Assembly (NCBI GenBank): GCA_020638175.1
Contig: JACKJA010000002.1
Span: 1,364,001-1,428,000, forward strand
DNA length: 64,000 nt
Source: Rhodospirillales bacterium
GTDB lineage: Bacteria > Pseudomonadota > Alphaproteobacteria > Micavibrionales > Micavibrionaceae
Reading direction: 5' to 3'
How positions within the stretch are numbered: position 1 is the stretch's first letter; each line of letters starts with the position of its first letter. A program made the translations under genes and the position numbers. Of the stretch, positions 50,064 to 58,828 are shown in pieces. The notes under the pieces are model-generated. The model was not told where the DNA came from. It ran no database searches and saw nothing but the letters and a program-made list of their open reading frames with translations.

Positions 50064-50527
50064 TTTTTATCGCACGGATTGGAAGGAACATTCACCGGAT
50101 AGGCCGTTACGATATCATCACCCTCGCGGTCCAGAACCACGCGAACGACAAGCCCGCCATCATCCTGCTCCGACACGTAATAGCCGTTATCTTCCTGATG
50201 CCAGATCACATTATCGTTCGCAGCAAGCGCCTTGACGGTTTTAATAACCTGCTGCGCATCCCAGTTTTCAGGAAATTCGGTTTTACAGGGCTTGTTTACA
50301 CCATGTAGGTGTCCGCCGCCGCTTTCATCACCATAGAGAATGTGAATCCGCCGCCGTTCGGACAGGCGAGGCGGGAGGTTATCATTGGCCGGAACCAACT
50401 GCCCTACAAAGGCCACGGGTCCGCTGAGCGCCTCAACGACTTGCGGGCGCTCGCCGCTAATGATCCATCCGGCAAGACCCGCAATGATTCCGATAATAAA
50501 GATAAGCCGTTTAAGGTTTTTGCTCAT
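50060..50527 (-). CDS. Membrane-anchored EndoU-like nuclease domain protein
   Basis: 155 residues. One membrane helix (LIFIIGIIAGLAGWII, about 8-24) is followed by an EndoU-like domain: HILYGDESGGGHLHGVNKPCKTEFPENW with His62 and His73, then ALAANDNVIWHQEDNGYYV and a C-terminal EGDDIVTAYPVN with Thr141/Tyr143. The two-His plus Thr/Tyr pattern is that of bacterial EndoU ribonucleases. Those are normally toxin tips of large CdiA-type proteins. Here the domain stands alone after fba, with no immunity gene seen. Function inferred from motif only. Confidence 0.72.
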   Translation of the reverse strand: MSKNLKRLIFIIGIIAGLAGWIISGERPQVVEALSGPVAFVGQLVPANDNLPPRLSERRRIHILYGDESGGGHLHGVNKPCKTEFPENWDAQQVIKTVKALAANDNVIWHQEDNGYYVSEQDDGGLVVRVVLDREGDDIVTAYPVNVPSNPCDKN

Positions 50528-50530
50528 ACA

Positions 50531-51625
50531 TCAATGACAGCCACAGCCATGCCCGCAGCTTTCCGCCGCCAGCGTTTTTCCGGCGCTGCCCAGATCGGCA
50601 ATCGCCTCATCCAGACGCGCAACCAGCGCTTCCTCGCCCTTGCGCAGCCAAACCCGCGGGTCGTACTGTTTTTTGTACGGCGTGCCGTCATCCGGGTCAA
50701 TTTGATGCTGGAAGGCCTTTTCGTTGGCCATGACATACGCGCCGACGCCGTGGGCAAAAGCAAATTGCGTATCCGTGTCGATGTTCATCTTGAACACACC
50801 GTAAGAAATAGCCTGCGAAATTTTGTCCTTTTCGGACCCGGAACCGCCATGGAACACAAGGTCCAACGGATTGCCGTCCGTCCCGCATTCCTTTTGCACC
50901 AGATCTTGTGCATTTTTCAGGATTTCCGGAGTCAGCTTCACATTGCCCGGTTTGTACACGCCGTGAACATTCCCGAACGACGCCGCCAGCGTGAAGTGCC
51001 CGATCCCGGACAATTCTTTCCACGCCCGCAGGCAATCTTCCGGCTGGGTATAAAGGGAAGGGTTGTTGATATTGTCTTCCGATCCAATGCCGTCTTCTTC
51101 ACCGCCGGTACAGCCCAGTTCGATCTCAAGGCTCATGCCGAGCGGCGCCATTTGCTTCAAAAGCCGGGCCGATTCATACAGGTTGAAATCAATATCCTCC
51201 TCGGACAAATCCAGCATGTGTGAACTGAACAGCGGCCGTCCCGTCGCCTCGAAATGCGCCTCGCTGTAACCGACCATCGCTTCCACCCACGGGATCAGCT
51301 TCTTATTGGCGTGATCGGTGTGCAAAACAACGCAAATCCCGTAATGCCGGGCCAGGAAATGAACATGCTGGGCCGCAGCCACCGCGCCCAAAACCTTGGC
51401 CTTGAATGAATCCTCGATCCCTTTCCCGGCATAGAACTGTGCGCCACTGTTTGACAACTGGATTATGATATCCGACTTGTTCTTCGCCGCCGCTTCCATC
51501 ACGGCATTGATAGAATTCGTTCCCACGACATTGACCGCAGGCAGGGCATAGCCACCCTCTTTACAAGCCTTCACGAGTGTCAAATAATCATCACCCGTAA
51601 CAACGCCGGGATTAAGAGAGGTCAT
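50531..51625 (-). CDS. fba: Fructose-bisphosphate aldolase, class II
   Basis: A zinc-dependent aldolase of 364 residues. It has GYALPAVNVVGTNSINAVMEAA, the zinc/catalytic loop VVLHTDHANKKLIPWVEA, LEIELGCTGGEEDG and LVFHGGSGSEKDKISQA. It ends in an unusual Cys/His tail (CGHGCGCH). Part of the tkt-gap-fba minus-strand group, 21 bases after gap. Confidence 0.95.
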   Translation of the reverse strand: MTSLNPGVVTGDDYLTLVKACKEGGYALPAVNVVGTNSINAVMEAAAKNKSDIIIQLSNSGAQFYAGKGIEDSFKAKVLGAVAAAQHVHFLARHYGICVVLHTDHANKKLIPWVEAMVGYSEAHFEATGRPLFSSHMLDLSEEDIDFNLYESARLLKQMAPLGMSLEIELGCTGGEEDGIGSEDNINNPSLYTQPEDCLRAWKELSGIGHFTLAASFGNVHGVYKPGNVKLTPEILKNAQDLVQKECGTDGNPLDLVFHGGSGSEKDKISQAISYGVFKMNIDTDTQFAFAHGVGAYVMANEKAFQHQIDPDDGTPYKKQYDPRVWLRKGEEALVARLDEAIADLGSAGKTLAAESCGHGCGCH

Positions 51626-51646
51626 AGCATCTACTTTCTGTTGTGT

Positions 51647-52681
51647 TTAAGCCGCCGCTGCTGCGCTGTTATAGCCCACAGCATGCATTTTCGCGCCGGT
51701 ATCGAGCATCCGGTTCGAAAAGCCCCATTCATTGTCGTACCATGTCATGATCCGCACCAGCTTCCCGTCGACAACCTTTGTTCCTTCCAGAGAAAAGATC
51801 GAAGACAGCGGATTATGGTTGAAATCGCTCGACACCAGCGGCTCATCATAAGCACCCAAAATGCCGTCCAGATCACCGCCGACAAATTCCTTGATCGCAG
51901 CATTCACTTCCTCGACCGTCGTGGCGCGTGAAGCGATGAATTTAAGGTCCACAACCGAAACATTCGGGGTCGGAACACGAATTGACACGCCATCCAGCTT
52001 GCCGTTCAACTCCGGCAACACTTTACCAACAGCTTTCGCCGCGCCGGTCGATGTCGGGATCATGTTGGTGGCTGCGGCCCGCGCACGGTGCAAATCCTTG
52101 TGCATCGTATCAACAACGCGCTGATCCCCCGTATAGGAGTGAATCGTCGTCATAAAGCCGCTTTCAATACCAATCTTGCTGTGCAGGGCATGAGCCACCG
52201 GTGCCAGGCAGTTCGTGGTGCAGGACGCATTGGAAACGATCCGGTGATCGGCACTCAGCTTGTCGGAATTCACCCCGAACACAACCGTCAAATCTTCATC
52301 CGTTGCCGGCGCAGAAATCAAAACTTTCTTGGCGCCCGCCTTTAAATGCATGGAAGCGCCATCGCGCGATGTGAAAATACCCGTGCATTCATAGGCAATA
52401 TCAATGTCCATTTCACCCCAAGGCAATTCCTCTGGGTTGCGGACCTGAACGACTTTCACACGCTTGCCGCCCGCAATCAGGATATCATCGCCCTCGGTCG
52501 AAACTTCGAACGGGGAGGGGCCATGCGTGCTGTCGTATTTCAGAAGGTGAGCATTGGTTTTAAGGTCTGCCAGATCGTTAATCGCGACAATCTCAATATC
52601 GTCACGGCCCGATTCAACCCATGCCCGAAACACCAGACGGCCAATCCGCCCAAACCCGTTAATCGCTACGCGTGCAGTCAT
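51647..52681 (-). CDS. gap: Glyceraldehyde-3-phosphate dehydrogenase, type I
   Basis: 344 residues with the NAD site RVAINGFGRIGRLVFRA, the catalytic Cys in IVSNASCTTNCLAP and the C-terminal TWYDNEWGFSNRM. It converts GAP to 1,3-bisphosphoglycerate. No pgk follows it, unlike the common gap-pgk order; fba comes next. Confidence 0.97.
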   Translation of the reverse strand: MTARVAINGFGRIGRLVFRAWVESGRDDIEIVAINDLADLKTNAHLLKYDSTHGPSPFEVSTEGDDILIAGGKRVKVVQVRNPEELPWGEMDIDIAYECTGIFTSRDGASMHLKAGAKKVLISAPATDEDLTVVFGVNSDKLSADHRIVSNASCTTNCLAPVAHALHSKIGIESGFMTTIHSYTGDQRVVDTMHKDLHRARAAATNMIPTSTGAAKAVGKVLPELNGKLDGVSIRVPTPNVSVVDLKFIASRATTVEEVNAAIKEFVGGDLDGILGAYDEPLVSSDFNHNPLSSIFSLEGTKVVDGKLVRIMTWYDNEWGFSNRMLDTGAKMHAVGYNSAAAAA

Positions 52682-52693
52682 AAAAAGTCTCCT

Positions 52694-53053
52694 CTATCTA
52701 TCAAGTGCTTTCGTGAGCATTAAAATTAAATCGTTGTCCGAATACCTATAAACCTTGTTTGTAATAATGTGAATAGCCTGTGACGGTGTTTTGTCAAACC
52801 GGTAAAATGCGATAACCGGAACAGCGAAAACATCAGCCCAACCCAGCTCTATACCCAGTCCCGTTGAGGGGTAGGACACTTCCGCCAAGAGCAAGTCTGA
52901 ATTTTTTATGATCTCTTTCGTGTTTTCCGGCGCGCGGTTGCCGTCATGGGGAAAATGAAAATCATGGGCCTGAGACAACGCCGATCTTTTTAAAGGCTCA
53001 TAGAGTTCCTTTTCAAAATCGAACACGGTTGAATGGCCGACATGGATTTTCAT
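52694..53053 (-). CDS. Nucleoside 2-deoxyribosyltransferase-like protein
   Basis: 119 residues of a small Rossmann-type domain with the NDT-like block NSDLLLAEVSYPSTGLGIELGWADVFAVPVIAFYR, in which the Glu and D/S-x-G-x-x-x-E pattern fit NDT/MazG-like hydrolases. Nearly the whole protein is this one domain, so it may act on a nucleotide or be a regulatory nucleoside-binding protein. It lies between tkt and gap, separated from tkt by a palindromic repeat. Confidence 0.65.
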   Translation of the reverse strand: MKIHVGHSTVFDFEKELYEPLKRSALSQAHDFHFPHDGNRAPENTKEIIKNSDLLLAEVSYPSTGLGIELGWADVFAVPVIAFYRFDKTPSQAIHIITNKVYRYSDNDLILMLTKALDR

Positions 53054-53070
53054 TTGTTCCTCACTTTTAA

Positions 53071-53146
53071 CGTCACCCCCGCGAAGGCGGGGGGCCAGAA
53101 AGCATAAATTTCCATTTTCTGGATTCCCGCCTTCGCGGGAATGACG
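53071..53146. repeat. Intergenic palindromic repeat, second family (CGTCA-type)
   Basis: CGTCA...CCGCGAAGGCGGG and CCCGCCTTCGCGGGAATGACG form a 76-base imperfect palindrome with a CCAGAAA/TTTCTGG inner pair. It resembles the CGTCATTCCCGCGAA repeats common in many Gram-negative genomes. It lies between tkt and the deoxyribosyltransferase-like gene. Confidence 0.85.
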
Positions 53147-53166
53147 GCGTAAATAAACAGTTCAAT

Positions 53167-55167
53167 TTACTTATCTTTCGCCTTCACTGCCTCGACAACC
53201 GCATCGGCGGTGATCCCGAAATGCTTGTAAAGCTCACTGGCTGGCGCTGAATCACCAAAACCGGTCATACCGACAAAAATGCCGTGCGGACCGATCAACC
53301 GATCCCAGCCCTGACGTACCGCGGCTTCAATCGCAACCTTGATGCTGTCGTTACAGGTTAGGCTGGCTTGGTATTCACCGTCCTGTGTAAAAAACAGATC
53401 CATGCAGGGAACGGAAATAACGCGGACAGCCATGCCCTTGAGTTTATCCTTGGCTTCCAGCGCAATCGACACCTCCGATCCCGTCGCAAAGATCGTTACA
53501 TCTGGTGCCCCTTCACAATCGGACAGGACATAAGCCCCCTTGGCGCATTTGTTCTCGGTGCTCAGTTCCCGCACAGTCGGCAACCCTTGACGGGTCAGTG
53601 ACATAATGGAAGGTGTCTCAATCGTATTCAGCGCAAGTTCCCAGCATTCTGCCGTTTCAATCCCGTCGCACGGTCGATAAACATTCAGGTTCGGAATCGC
53701 CCGCAGCGCCGCCAGATGTTCGACCGGCTGGTGTGTCGGGCCGTCTTCGCCCAGCCCGATGGAATCGTGCGTCATCACGTGAATGACGCGCTGTTTCATC
53801 AATGCCCCCAGACGAATGGCCGGACGGGAATAATCGGCAAACTGCAAAAACGTCCCGGCATACGGGATAATTCCCCCATGCAGCGCCATGCCGTTCATAA
53901 TCGCCGCCATGCCGTGTTCGCGCACACCATAATAAATGTACTGACCATTATAGCCGTTTTCCGGGGTAATATCTTCCGGCCCCTTGATCTTGGTGTTTAC
54001 CGACCCGGTCAGGTCTGCGGAGCCGCCAATCATGAACGGCAATTCCACAACCAGCTTCTCCAGAACCTTGCCCGATGTCTGGCGGGTAGCCAGCTTAGGC
54101 TTTTCAACAGCAAATTCCTGCTTGATCTGCAGGATCAGTGGCGCAATCTCCTTGCCGACATCACCGTTCAGCACATCCATAAACCGGTCGCGGTAACGGT
54201 TGCGTTCGAAAGCCGTTTGCCATTCGGCGAAATCTTCCTGATTGCGCTGGCCGGTCATCCGCCACTGTTCCATGATCTCCAGCGGAATTTCAAAAGGCTC
54301 GTGCGGCCAGTCCAGATTTTTGCGCGCCCCGGCAATTTCATCCTCACCCAGCGGCGCCCCGTGCGCAGCCGCGCTGTCCTGCTTGGTCGGTGCCCCAAAA
54401 CCGATATGCGTCTTGCAGCAAATCAGCGAGGGCGTATCGCTGCCCCGCGCTTTGTTCAGGGCATTCGTAATCTCATCATAACCGTGGCCGTCAATTTCCT
54501 GTACATCCCAACCATACGCCTCAAAGCGCTTGCGGGTGTCGTCGGTAAATGTCATATCGGTCGAACCGTCGATACAGATATTGTTGTCATCATACATCAC
54601 GATCAGTTTCGACAGCTTCATGCGCCCGGCAAAGGAACAGGCCTCGTGGCTGATCCCCTCCATCAGGTCACCATCTCCGCAGAACACGTAAGTATAATGG
54701 TCGGTCAGATCCGGGAAATGATTGGCCATGATTCGCTCAGCCAGCGCAAAACCGACGGAGGAAGCGATCCCTTGCCCCAGCGGTCCGGTGGTCATTTCAA
54801 TGCCGCATTCGACATCGACTTCCGGGTGACCGGGCGTCAGGCTGCCGAGCTGACGGAAATTCTTGATCTCTGGCATGGTCATCTTTTCATAGCCCGTCAG
54901 GTAATTGACGGCGTAAAGCAGCATCGACCCATGCCCGCCCGACAGGATAAACCGGTCGCGGTCCGGCCAGGCCGGGTTCAAAGGATCGAATTTCAGGAAT
55001 TTGCTAAACAGGATCGTCGCCACATCCGCCATTCCCATCGGCATGCCGGGGTGGCCGGAGTTGGCTTTCTGCACGGCATCCATCGCCAGCGCCCGGATGG
55101 CATTGGCCATGTTTTTATAGTCGACTTCCGGCGTTTCGGTTCCTGACAAAGCGGCCTGCGTGCTCAT
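53167..55167 (-). CDS. tkt: Transketolase
   Basis: 666 residues. The TPP-binding domain has SGHPGMPMGMADVA and CGDGDLMEGISHEA, with the cofactor Asn in YDDNNICID. The pyrimidine domain has REHGMAAIMNGMALHGG, and a C-terminal domain completes the protein. It moves two-carbon units in the pentose-phosphate and Calvin pathways. It heads the tkt-gap-fba group. Confidence 0.97.
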   Translation of the reverse strand: MSTQAALSGTETPEVDYKNMANAIRALAMDAVQKANSGHPGMPMGMADVATILFSKFLKFDPLNPAWPDRDRFILSGGHGSMLLYAVNYLTGYEKMTMPEIKNFRQLGSLTPGHPEVDVECGIEMTTGPLGQGIASSVGFALAERIMANHFPDLTDHYTYVFCGDGDLMEGISHEACSFAGRMKLSKLIVMYDDNNICIDGSTDMTFTDDTRKRFEAYGWDVQEIDGHGYDEITNALNKARGSDTPSLICCKTHIGFGAPTKQDSAAAHGAPLGEDEIAGARKNLDWPHEPFEIPLEIMEQWRMTGQRNQEDFAEWQTAFERNRYRDRFMDVLNGDVGKEIAPLILQIKQEFAVEKPKLATRQTSGKVLEKLVVELPFMIGGSADLTGSVNTKIKGPEDITPENGYNGQYIYYGVREHGMAAIMNGMALHGGIIPYAGTFLQFADYSRPAIRLGALMKQRVIHVMTHDSIGLGEDGPTHQPVEHLAALRAIPNLNVYRPCDGIETAECWELALNTIETPSIMSLTRQGLPTVRELSTENKCAKGAYVLSDCEGAPDVTIFATGSEVSIALEAKDKLKGMAVRVISVPCMDLFFTQDGEYQASLTCNDSIKVAIEAAVRQGWDRLIGPHGIFVGMTGFGDSAPASELYKHFGITADAVVEAVKAKDK

Positions 55168-55378
55168 AGCGATCCTCTCAACTTGGTTTTTTTATAATGT
55201 TTGCGTCCCGCTTTTTACAACGGAGCCGCGGAAAAATCAAAGCCGATGAAAGATATGCGGGATTTTTTCAACAGGTGAATTGAAAAAAAGTAAGCGCCTG
55301 CTTGACCGGAGAAACATTTGCCTGCTAAGCACGGATAATCAGGGTTCATATTTATTGATAACCAAGAGGGCCACAATC

Positions 55379-55582
55379 GTGTCAGCTTTATTAAATGTTC
55401 TGGATCAACTCGATCAGTCCGTATCCGCGCTGGAAGACAGCGCCAACATCGCACAGGAACGCGCGGCGCGCGGCGGCCAGACGGATTTGTTTGGCGGCGC
55501 TCCGGCGCTTGATCCGGCGGTACTGGCGCAAAAACTGGATATTGCTATCGAGCGCGTCGAACAGGTTTTAAGAGAAGGGTAG
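55379..55582 (+). CDS. ZauP-like coiled-coil division protein (upstream of zapA)
   Basis: 67 residues from the GTG at 55379, preceded by AAGAGGG at nine bases; the frame is open further up but without a good start. It is a short helical protein with heptad-like spacing (ALLNVLDQLDQSVSALEDSANIAQ). In Caulobacter ZauP lies upstream of zapA and pairs with it to focus the Z-ring. Position and helical character fit, though short coiled coils have little diagnostic sequence. Confidence 0.72.
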   Translation: MSALLNVLDQLDQSVSALEDSANIAQERAARGGQTDLFGGAPALDPAVLAQKLDIAIERVEQVLREG

Positions 55583-55586
55583 AATC

Positions 55587-55970
55587 ATGGCTGAAGTTAC
55601 ACTCACCATTCACGGTCAGAATTACGGCATAGCCTGCGATGACGGGCAGGAAGGCCGGGTCAAGGAACTGGGACGCTACGTTGATTCGCGCCTGCGGGAA
55701 ATTGCCTCTGCCGGGGCCGCGACCACCGAATCGCATTTGCTTGTGCTGGCCGGTCTGGTTTTGGCCGACGAGATTTATGAGCTGCGCGAAGCGCTCGAAA
55801 CCGCCCGGAACACGCCGCCTTTGACCGCGCAACCGCCGCAGGCACCGATTGTTACAAACGGGGCCGGGGCAGGGCTGTCTTCTCAGGATGAACAGGCCGC
55901 CGTCGAGATGATCGAACAACTGGCCGCCCGGATCAACAGCGTCACCGGACGTTTAGCGAACGCGGCTTGA
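55587..55970 (+). CDS. zapA: Cell division protein ZapA
   Basis: 127 residues with the ZapA N-terminal domain (VTLTIHGQNYGIACDDGQEGRVKELGRYVD) and HLLVLAGLVLADEIYELREAL helix, plus a coiled-coil C-terminus ending IEQLAARINSVTGRL. It bundles FtsZ filaments. It lies four bases after the ZauP-like gene and overlaps the rocD end by 18 bases, tail to tail. Confidence 0.95.
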   Translation: MAEVTLTIHGQNYGIACDDGQEGRVKELGRYVDSRLREIASAGAATTESHLLVLAGLVLADEIYELREALETARNTPPLTAQPPQAPIVTNGAGAGLSSQDEQAAVEMIEQLAARINSVTGRLANAA

Positions 55971-57164
55971 CGTTAGAACCTCTTCGACCTGCTGTGCCGC
56001 CCAGTCAATCTCGGCTCTGGTGATAATCAGCGGCGGCGCAAAGCGAATGGTAACCTCGTGGGTTTCCTTGCACAGCACCCCCTTGCGCTGAAGCTTCTCA
56101 CAGATCGAACGGGCAGATGCCAGCGCTGGATCAATATCCATACCGATCCATAATCCCGCACCTCTAATTTCAGTTATTAATTTAGAATCAATGGATTGCA
56201 ACTTGTTTTTAAGGTAATCCCCTAACTCAGCACTGCGCGCCGCCAGTCCTTCCTCTTCCAGAATAGCCAGCGCTTCAATCCCGATAGCTGCGGCAATCGG
56301 GTTGCCGCCAAATGTCGAGCCATGCGATCCCGGCTCAAACACATCCATAACCTCTTTACGGGCCAGAAAAGCAGACACAGGGTAAATCCCGCCGCCCAGC
56401 GCCTTGCCGAGGATCAGCCCGTCCGGTCTGTCAATTTCATGCTGGAAAGCAAAGTTCTTACCCGTGCGCCCCAGCCCCGTCTGGATTTCATCAAGGATCA
56501 ACAGCACATTATGCCGCCGGCAAATATCCTGAACCTGTTTTAACCAGCCCTCCGGCGGGATAATAATGCCCGATTCCCCCTGCATCGGCTCGGTCATGAA
56601 GGCACAGGTCTCCGGGGTAATCATAGCCTCCAGCGCCGCCGCATCGCCAAAGGGAACGGAATCAAAACCGCCGTCGAACGGCCCGAACCCGCGCTTGTAC
56701 AAATCTTCATCCGAAAAACCGACAATCGTCGTGCTGCGCCCATGGAAATTGCCGTGGCTGACGATAATCCGGGCCTTGTCCTTTGCGATGCCCTTGACAT
56801 CATACCCCCAGCGCCGCGCCGCCTTGATTGCCGTTTCCACGGCTTCCGCCCCGGTATTCATCGGCAGGACTTTATCCATCCCGCTGACCCGGCAAAGCGC
56901 TTCAGCGAAGGCACCGAGCTTGTCCGTGTAAAATGCGCGCGAAGGCACATCCAGCCGGTCGAGCTGTTCATACAGCGCTTTTTTAATCCGCTGGTTGCCA
57001 TGCCCGGCACTGACCGCGCTATAGGCGCTCAGGAAGTCAAGATACTTGTTCCCCTCAACATCCCACAGCCAAACTCCTTCGCCTTTGCACAGGACAACGG
57101 GCAGGGGCAGGTAGTTGTGAGCCAGATATTGATCTTCGCGGGTGATATAATCTTTCGTATCCAT
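55953..57164 (-). CDS. rocD: Ornithine aminotransferase
   Basis: A PLP enzyme of 403 residues, fold-type I class III. It has LPMNTGAEAVETAIKAARRWGY, GNFHGRSTTIVGFS, DEIQTGLGRTGKNF with the PLP-bound Asp, and the Lys in GLILGKALGGGIYPVSAFL. These fit RocD, which makes glutamate semialdehyde from ornithine. Its start lies opposite the 6S RNA gene, so the two transcripts diverge. Confidence 0.93.
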   Translation of the reverse strand: MDTKDYITREDQYLAHNYLPLPVVLCKGEGVWLWDVEGNKYLDFLSAYSAVSAGHGNQRIKKALYEQLDRLDVPSRAFYTDKLGAFAEALCRVSGMDKVLPMNTGAEAVETAIKAARRWGYDVKGIAKDKARIIVSHGNFHGRSTTIVGFSDEDLYKRGFGPFDGGFDSVPFGDAAALEAMITPETCAFMTEPMQGESGIIIPPEGWLKQVQDICRRHNVLLILDEIQTGLGRTGKNFAFQHEIDRPDGLILGKALGGGIYPVSAFLARKEVMDVFEPGSHGSTFGGNPIAAAIGIEALAILEEEGLAARSAELGDYLKNKLQSIDSKLITEIRGAGLWIGMDIDPALASARSICEKLQRKGVLCKETHEVTIRFAPPLIITRAEIDWAAQQVEEVLTSSRVR

Positions 57165-57230
57165 TTTTCTATTATACAGCCCTTGAAAGGAAATTTTGAA
57201 ATCCTTTTGTTAACGTGCTACATAAATCTC

Positions 57231-57400
57231 CGCTGCGGGGTTCGTGATACGCCTTTATTCCCGAGACCGATAATCTATCGCCAGGGAGCTGTCCCTGGCC
57301 GGACTTAGTGTTTTGCCGCTTGGTCCGGTTACCACGGCACCCACCTGTTTTACAGGGTCACTGGTGGATATTGAGATCGTACACGGCCCGCGCGGCACCC
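57231..57400 (+). ncRNA. ssrS: 6S RNA
   Basis: Global RNA polymerase regulator. The region has the typical 6S features: a 5' strand GCTGCGGGGTTCGTGATACG facing a GGCCCGCGCGGC 3' strand, a central bulge, and internal arms with CCAGGGAGCTGTCCCTGG (57291-57298 pairing area) and CCACCTG/CACTGGTGG. The promoter is clear: TTGAAA (57196-57201), a 17-base spacer and TACATA (57219-57224). It directly precedes 5-formyl-THF cyclo-ligase, its usual neighbour. Confidence 0.88.
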
Positions 57401-57421
57401 TAAATATAGAAACAAAGCGCC

Positions 57422-57994
57422 ATGAGTGATAAAGAAACCATGAGAAAAGAAGCGATGCGGGTACGCGATTTCATCGATCCCGCCAGCGAGGATGTGGATG
57501 ACATCATCGCGCTGTTCATGGACTCGATTAAGCCGGACCACGAGCAAATCATTGCCTTGTATTGGCCAAAGGGCCGCGAATTCGACCCGACCGGTTTGCT
57601 GGATCATTTGTTGCGCGAGGGCTGGACGTGCGCGCTGCCGGTCATCGAAAAAGATAAACGCGCGTTATCCTTTGCCCGCTGGGATGAAACCATCCCCCTG
57701 ATCGAAGGGCCATTCGGCATTATGCAGCCGGCAACCGAGGAAGCCGATTGCTGGGTAGAACCGGACATTATCTGCGTGCCGTTTCTGGCCTTTGACCGCC
57801 GGGGGCACAGACTTGGATATGGCAAGGGCCATTACGACGCTACACTGGAAGATTTACGAAGCCGGAAAGATATCTTGGCCGTCGGACTGGGCTATGCCAA
57901 ACAAGCCGTATTGTTTAACTTGCCAACCGAAGAGCATGACCAGCCGCTCGATTGGATTATCACCCCTCAAAACGCACACCGCTACAGTGTTTAG
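57422..57994 (+). CDS. 5-formyltetrahydrofolate cyclo-ligase family protein
   Basis: 190 residues. ATP-dependent conversion of 5-formyl-THF to 5,10-methenyl-THF. The N-terminal substrate region (IIALYWPKGREFD), DIICVPFLAFDRRGHRLGYGKGHYD with the glycine-rich ATP loop, and LGYAKQAVLFNLPTEEHDQPLDWIITP are diagnostic. It lies 21 bases after the end of 6S RNA, the widely conserved pairing. Confidence 0.93.
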   Translation: MSDKETMRKEAMRVRDFIDPASEDVDDIIALFMDSIKPDHEQIIALYWPKGREFDPTGLLDHLLREGWTCALPVIEKDKRALSFARWDETIPLIEGPFGIMQPATEEADCWVEPDIICVPFLAFDRRGHRLGYGKGHYDATLEDLRSRKDILAVGLGYAKQAVLFNLPTEEHDQPLDWIITPQNAHRYSV

Positions 57995-58008
57995 AAAGAG
58001 AGTTTAAT

Positions 58009-58824
58009 GTGCGTATATTGTTTTTAGGTGACGTCATGGGACGCTCCGGCCGCGACGCCGTTGAAAAACATCTGCCGGGCTTGAAAGATCGTTATGACAT
58101 TGATGTGACCATCGTAAACGCCGAGAACACAGCGCATGGCCGCGGGCCAACCATCAAAGTCTGTAAGGATTTTCTGGCCATGGGCATCGATTGTATCACC
58201 GGCGGCGATCACATCTGGGACCAGCGGGAAATCATCCCCTACATCCATGATGAACCGCGTTTGCTGCGCCCCTTGAATTTTCCGGAGGGCACGCCGGGGC
58301 AGGGCACGCTGCTGCACGAGCTTGATGATGGCCGTAAAATCCTGATCGCCCATGCTCTGGGCTGTCAGGGTATGAAACCGCTGGATGATCCCTTTGCCCG
58401 GAGTCTGGAAATCGTGGAGCGCCACCCGATGGGACGAAATGTGCAAGCCATTTTTATTGATTTTCATGCCGAATACACGGGCGAAAAAATGGCCTTTGCC
58501 AAGTTTCTTGAGGGCAAGGTTTCAGCCGTCATTGGCTCCCACACACATGTCCCGACGGCCGACGCCCACATTATGGCGGGCGGCACAGCCTATCAGAGCG
58601 ATTCCGGCATGTGCGGTGACTACGACAGCGTCATCGGTATGAAGAAAGAAGAGCCTATACGTCGCCTGACCCGTAAAATGTCGATGGAACATTTCACCCC
58701 GGCTGATGGCGAAGCCACCCTGTGCGGCGTTATTGTTGAAACGGACGATAAAACCGGCAAAGCGCGGAAAATAATTTCCATTCGCCAGGGCGGCCTTCTG
58801 GACGCCCGTCTCCCGGATTTATAG
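58009..58824 (+). CDS. YmdB-type metallophosphoesterase (TIGR00282)
   Basis: About 271 residues from the GTG at 58009, with AAGAGAG upstream. The metal motifs are LFLGDVMGRSGRDAV, TIVNAENTAHGRG, CITGGDHIWDQ and IGSHTHVPTADAHIMAGGTAY, a complete dinuclear calcineurin-like site of the YmdB family. YmdB hydrolyses 2',3'- or 3',5'-cyclic nucleotides. Overlap is avoided by 14 bases from the 5-FCL gene. The next gene converges. Confidence 0.93.
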   Translation: MRILFLGDVMGRSGRDAVEKHLPGLKDRYDIDVTIVNAENTAHGRGPTIKVCKDFLAMGIDCITGGDHIWDQREIIPYIHDEPRLLRPLNFPEGTPGQGTLLHELDDGRKILIAHALGCQGMKPLDDPFARSLEIVERHPMGRNVQAIFIDFHAEYTGEKMAFAKFLEGKVSAVIGSHTHVPTADAHIMAGGTAYQSDSGMCGDYDSVIGMKKEEPIRRLTRKMSMEHFTPADGEATLCGVIVETDDKTGKARKIISIRQGGLLDARLPDL

Positions 58825-58828
58825 GAAC

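Noticed and set aside
53716..55146. Long plus-strand 476-residue frame opposite tkt
   Set aside because: Antisense shadow of transketolase; composition and lack of motifs argue against coding.
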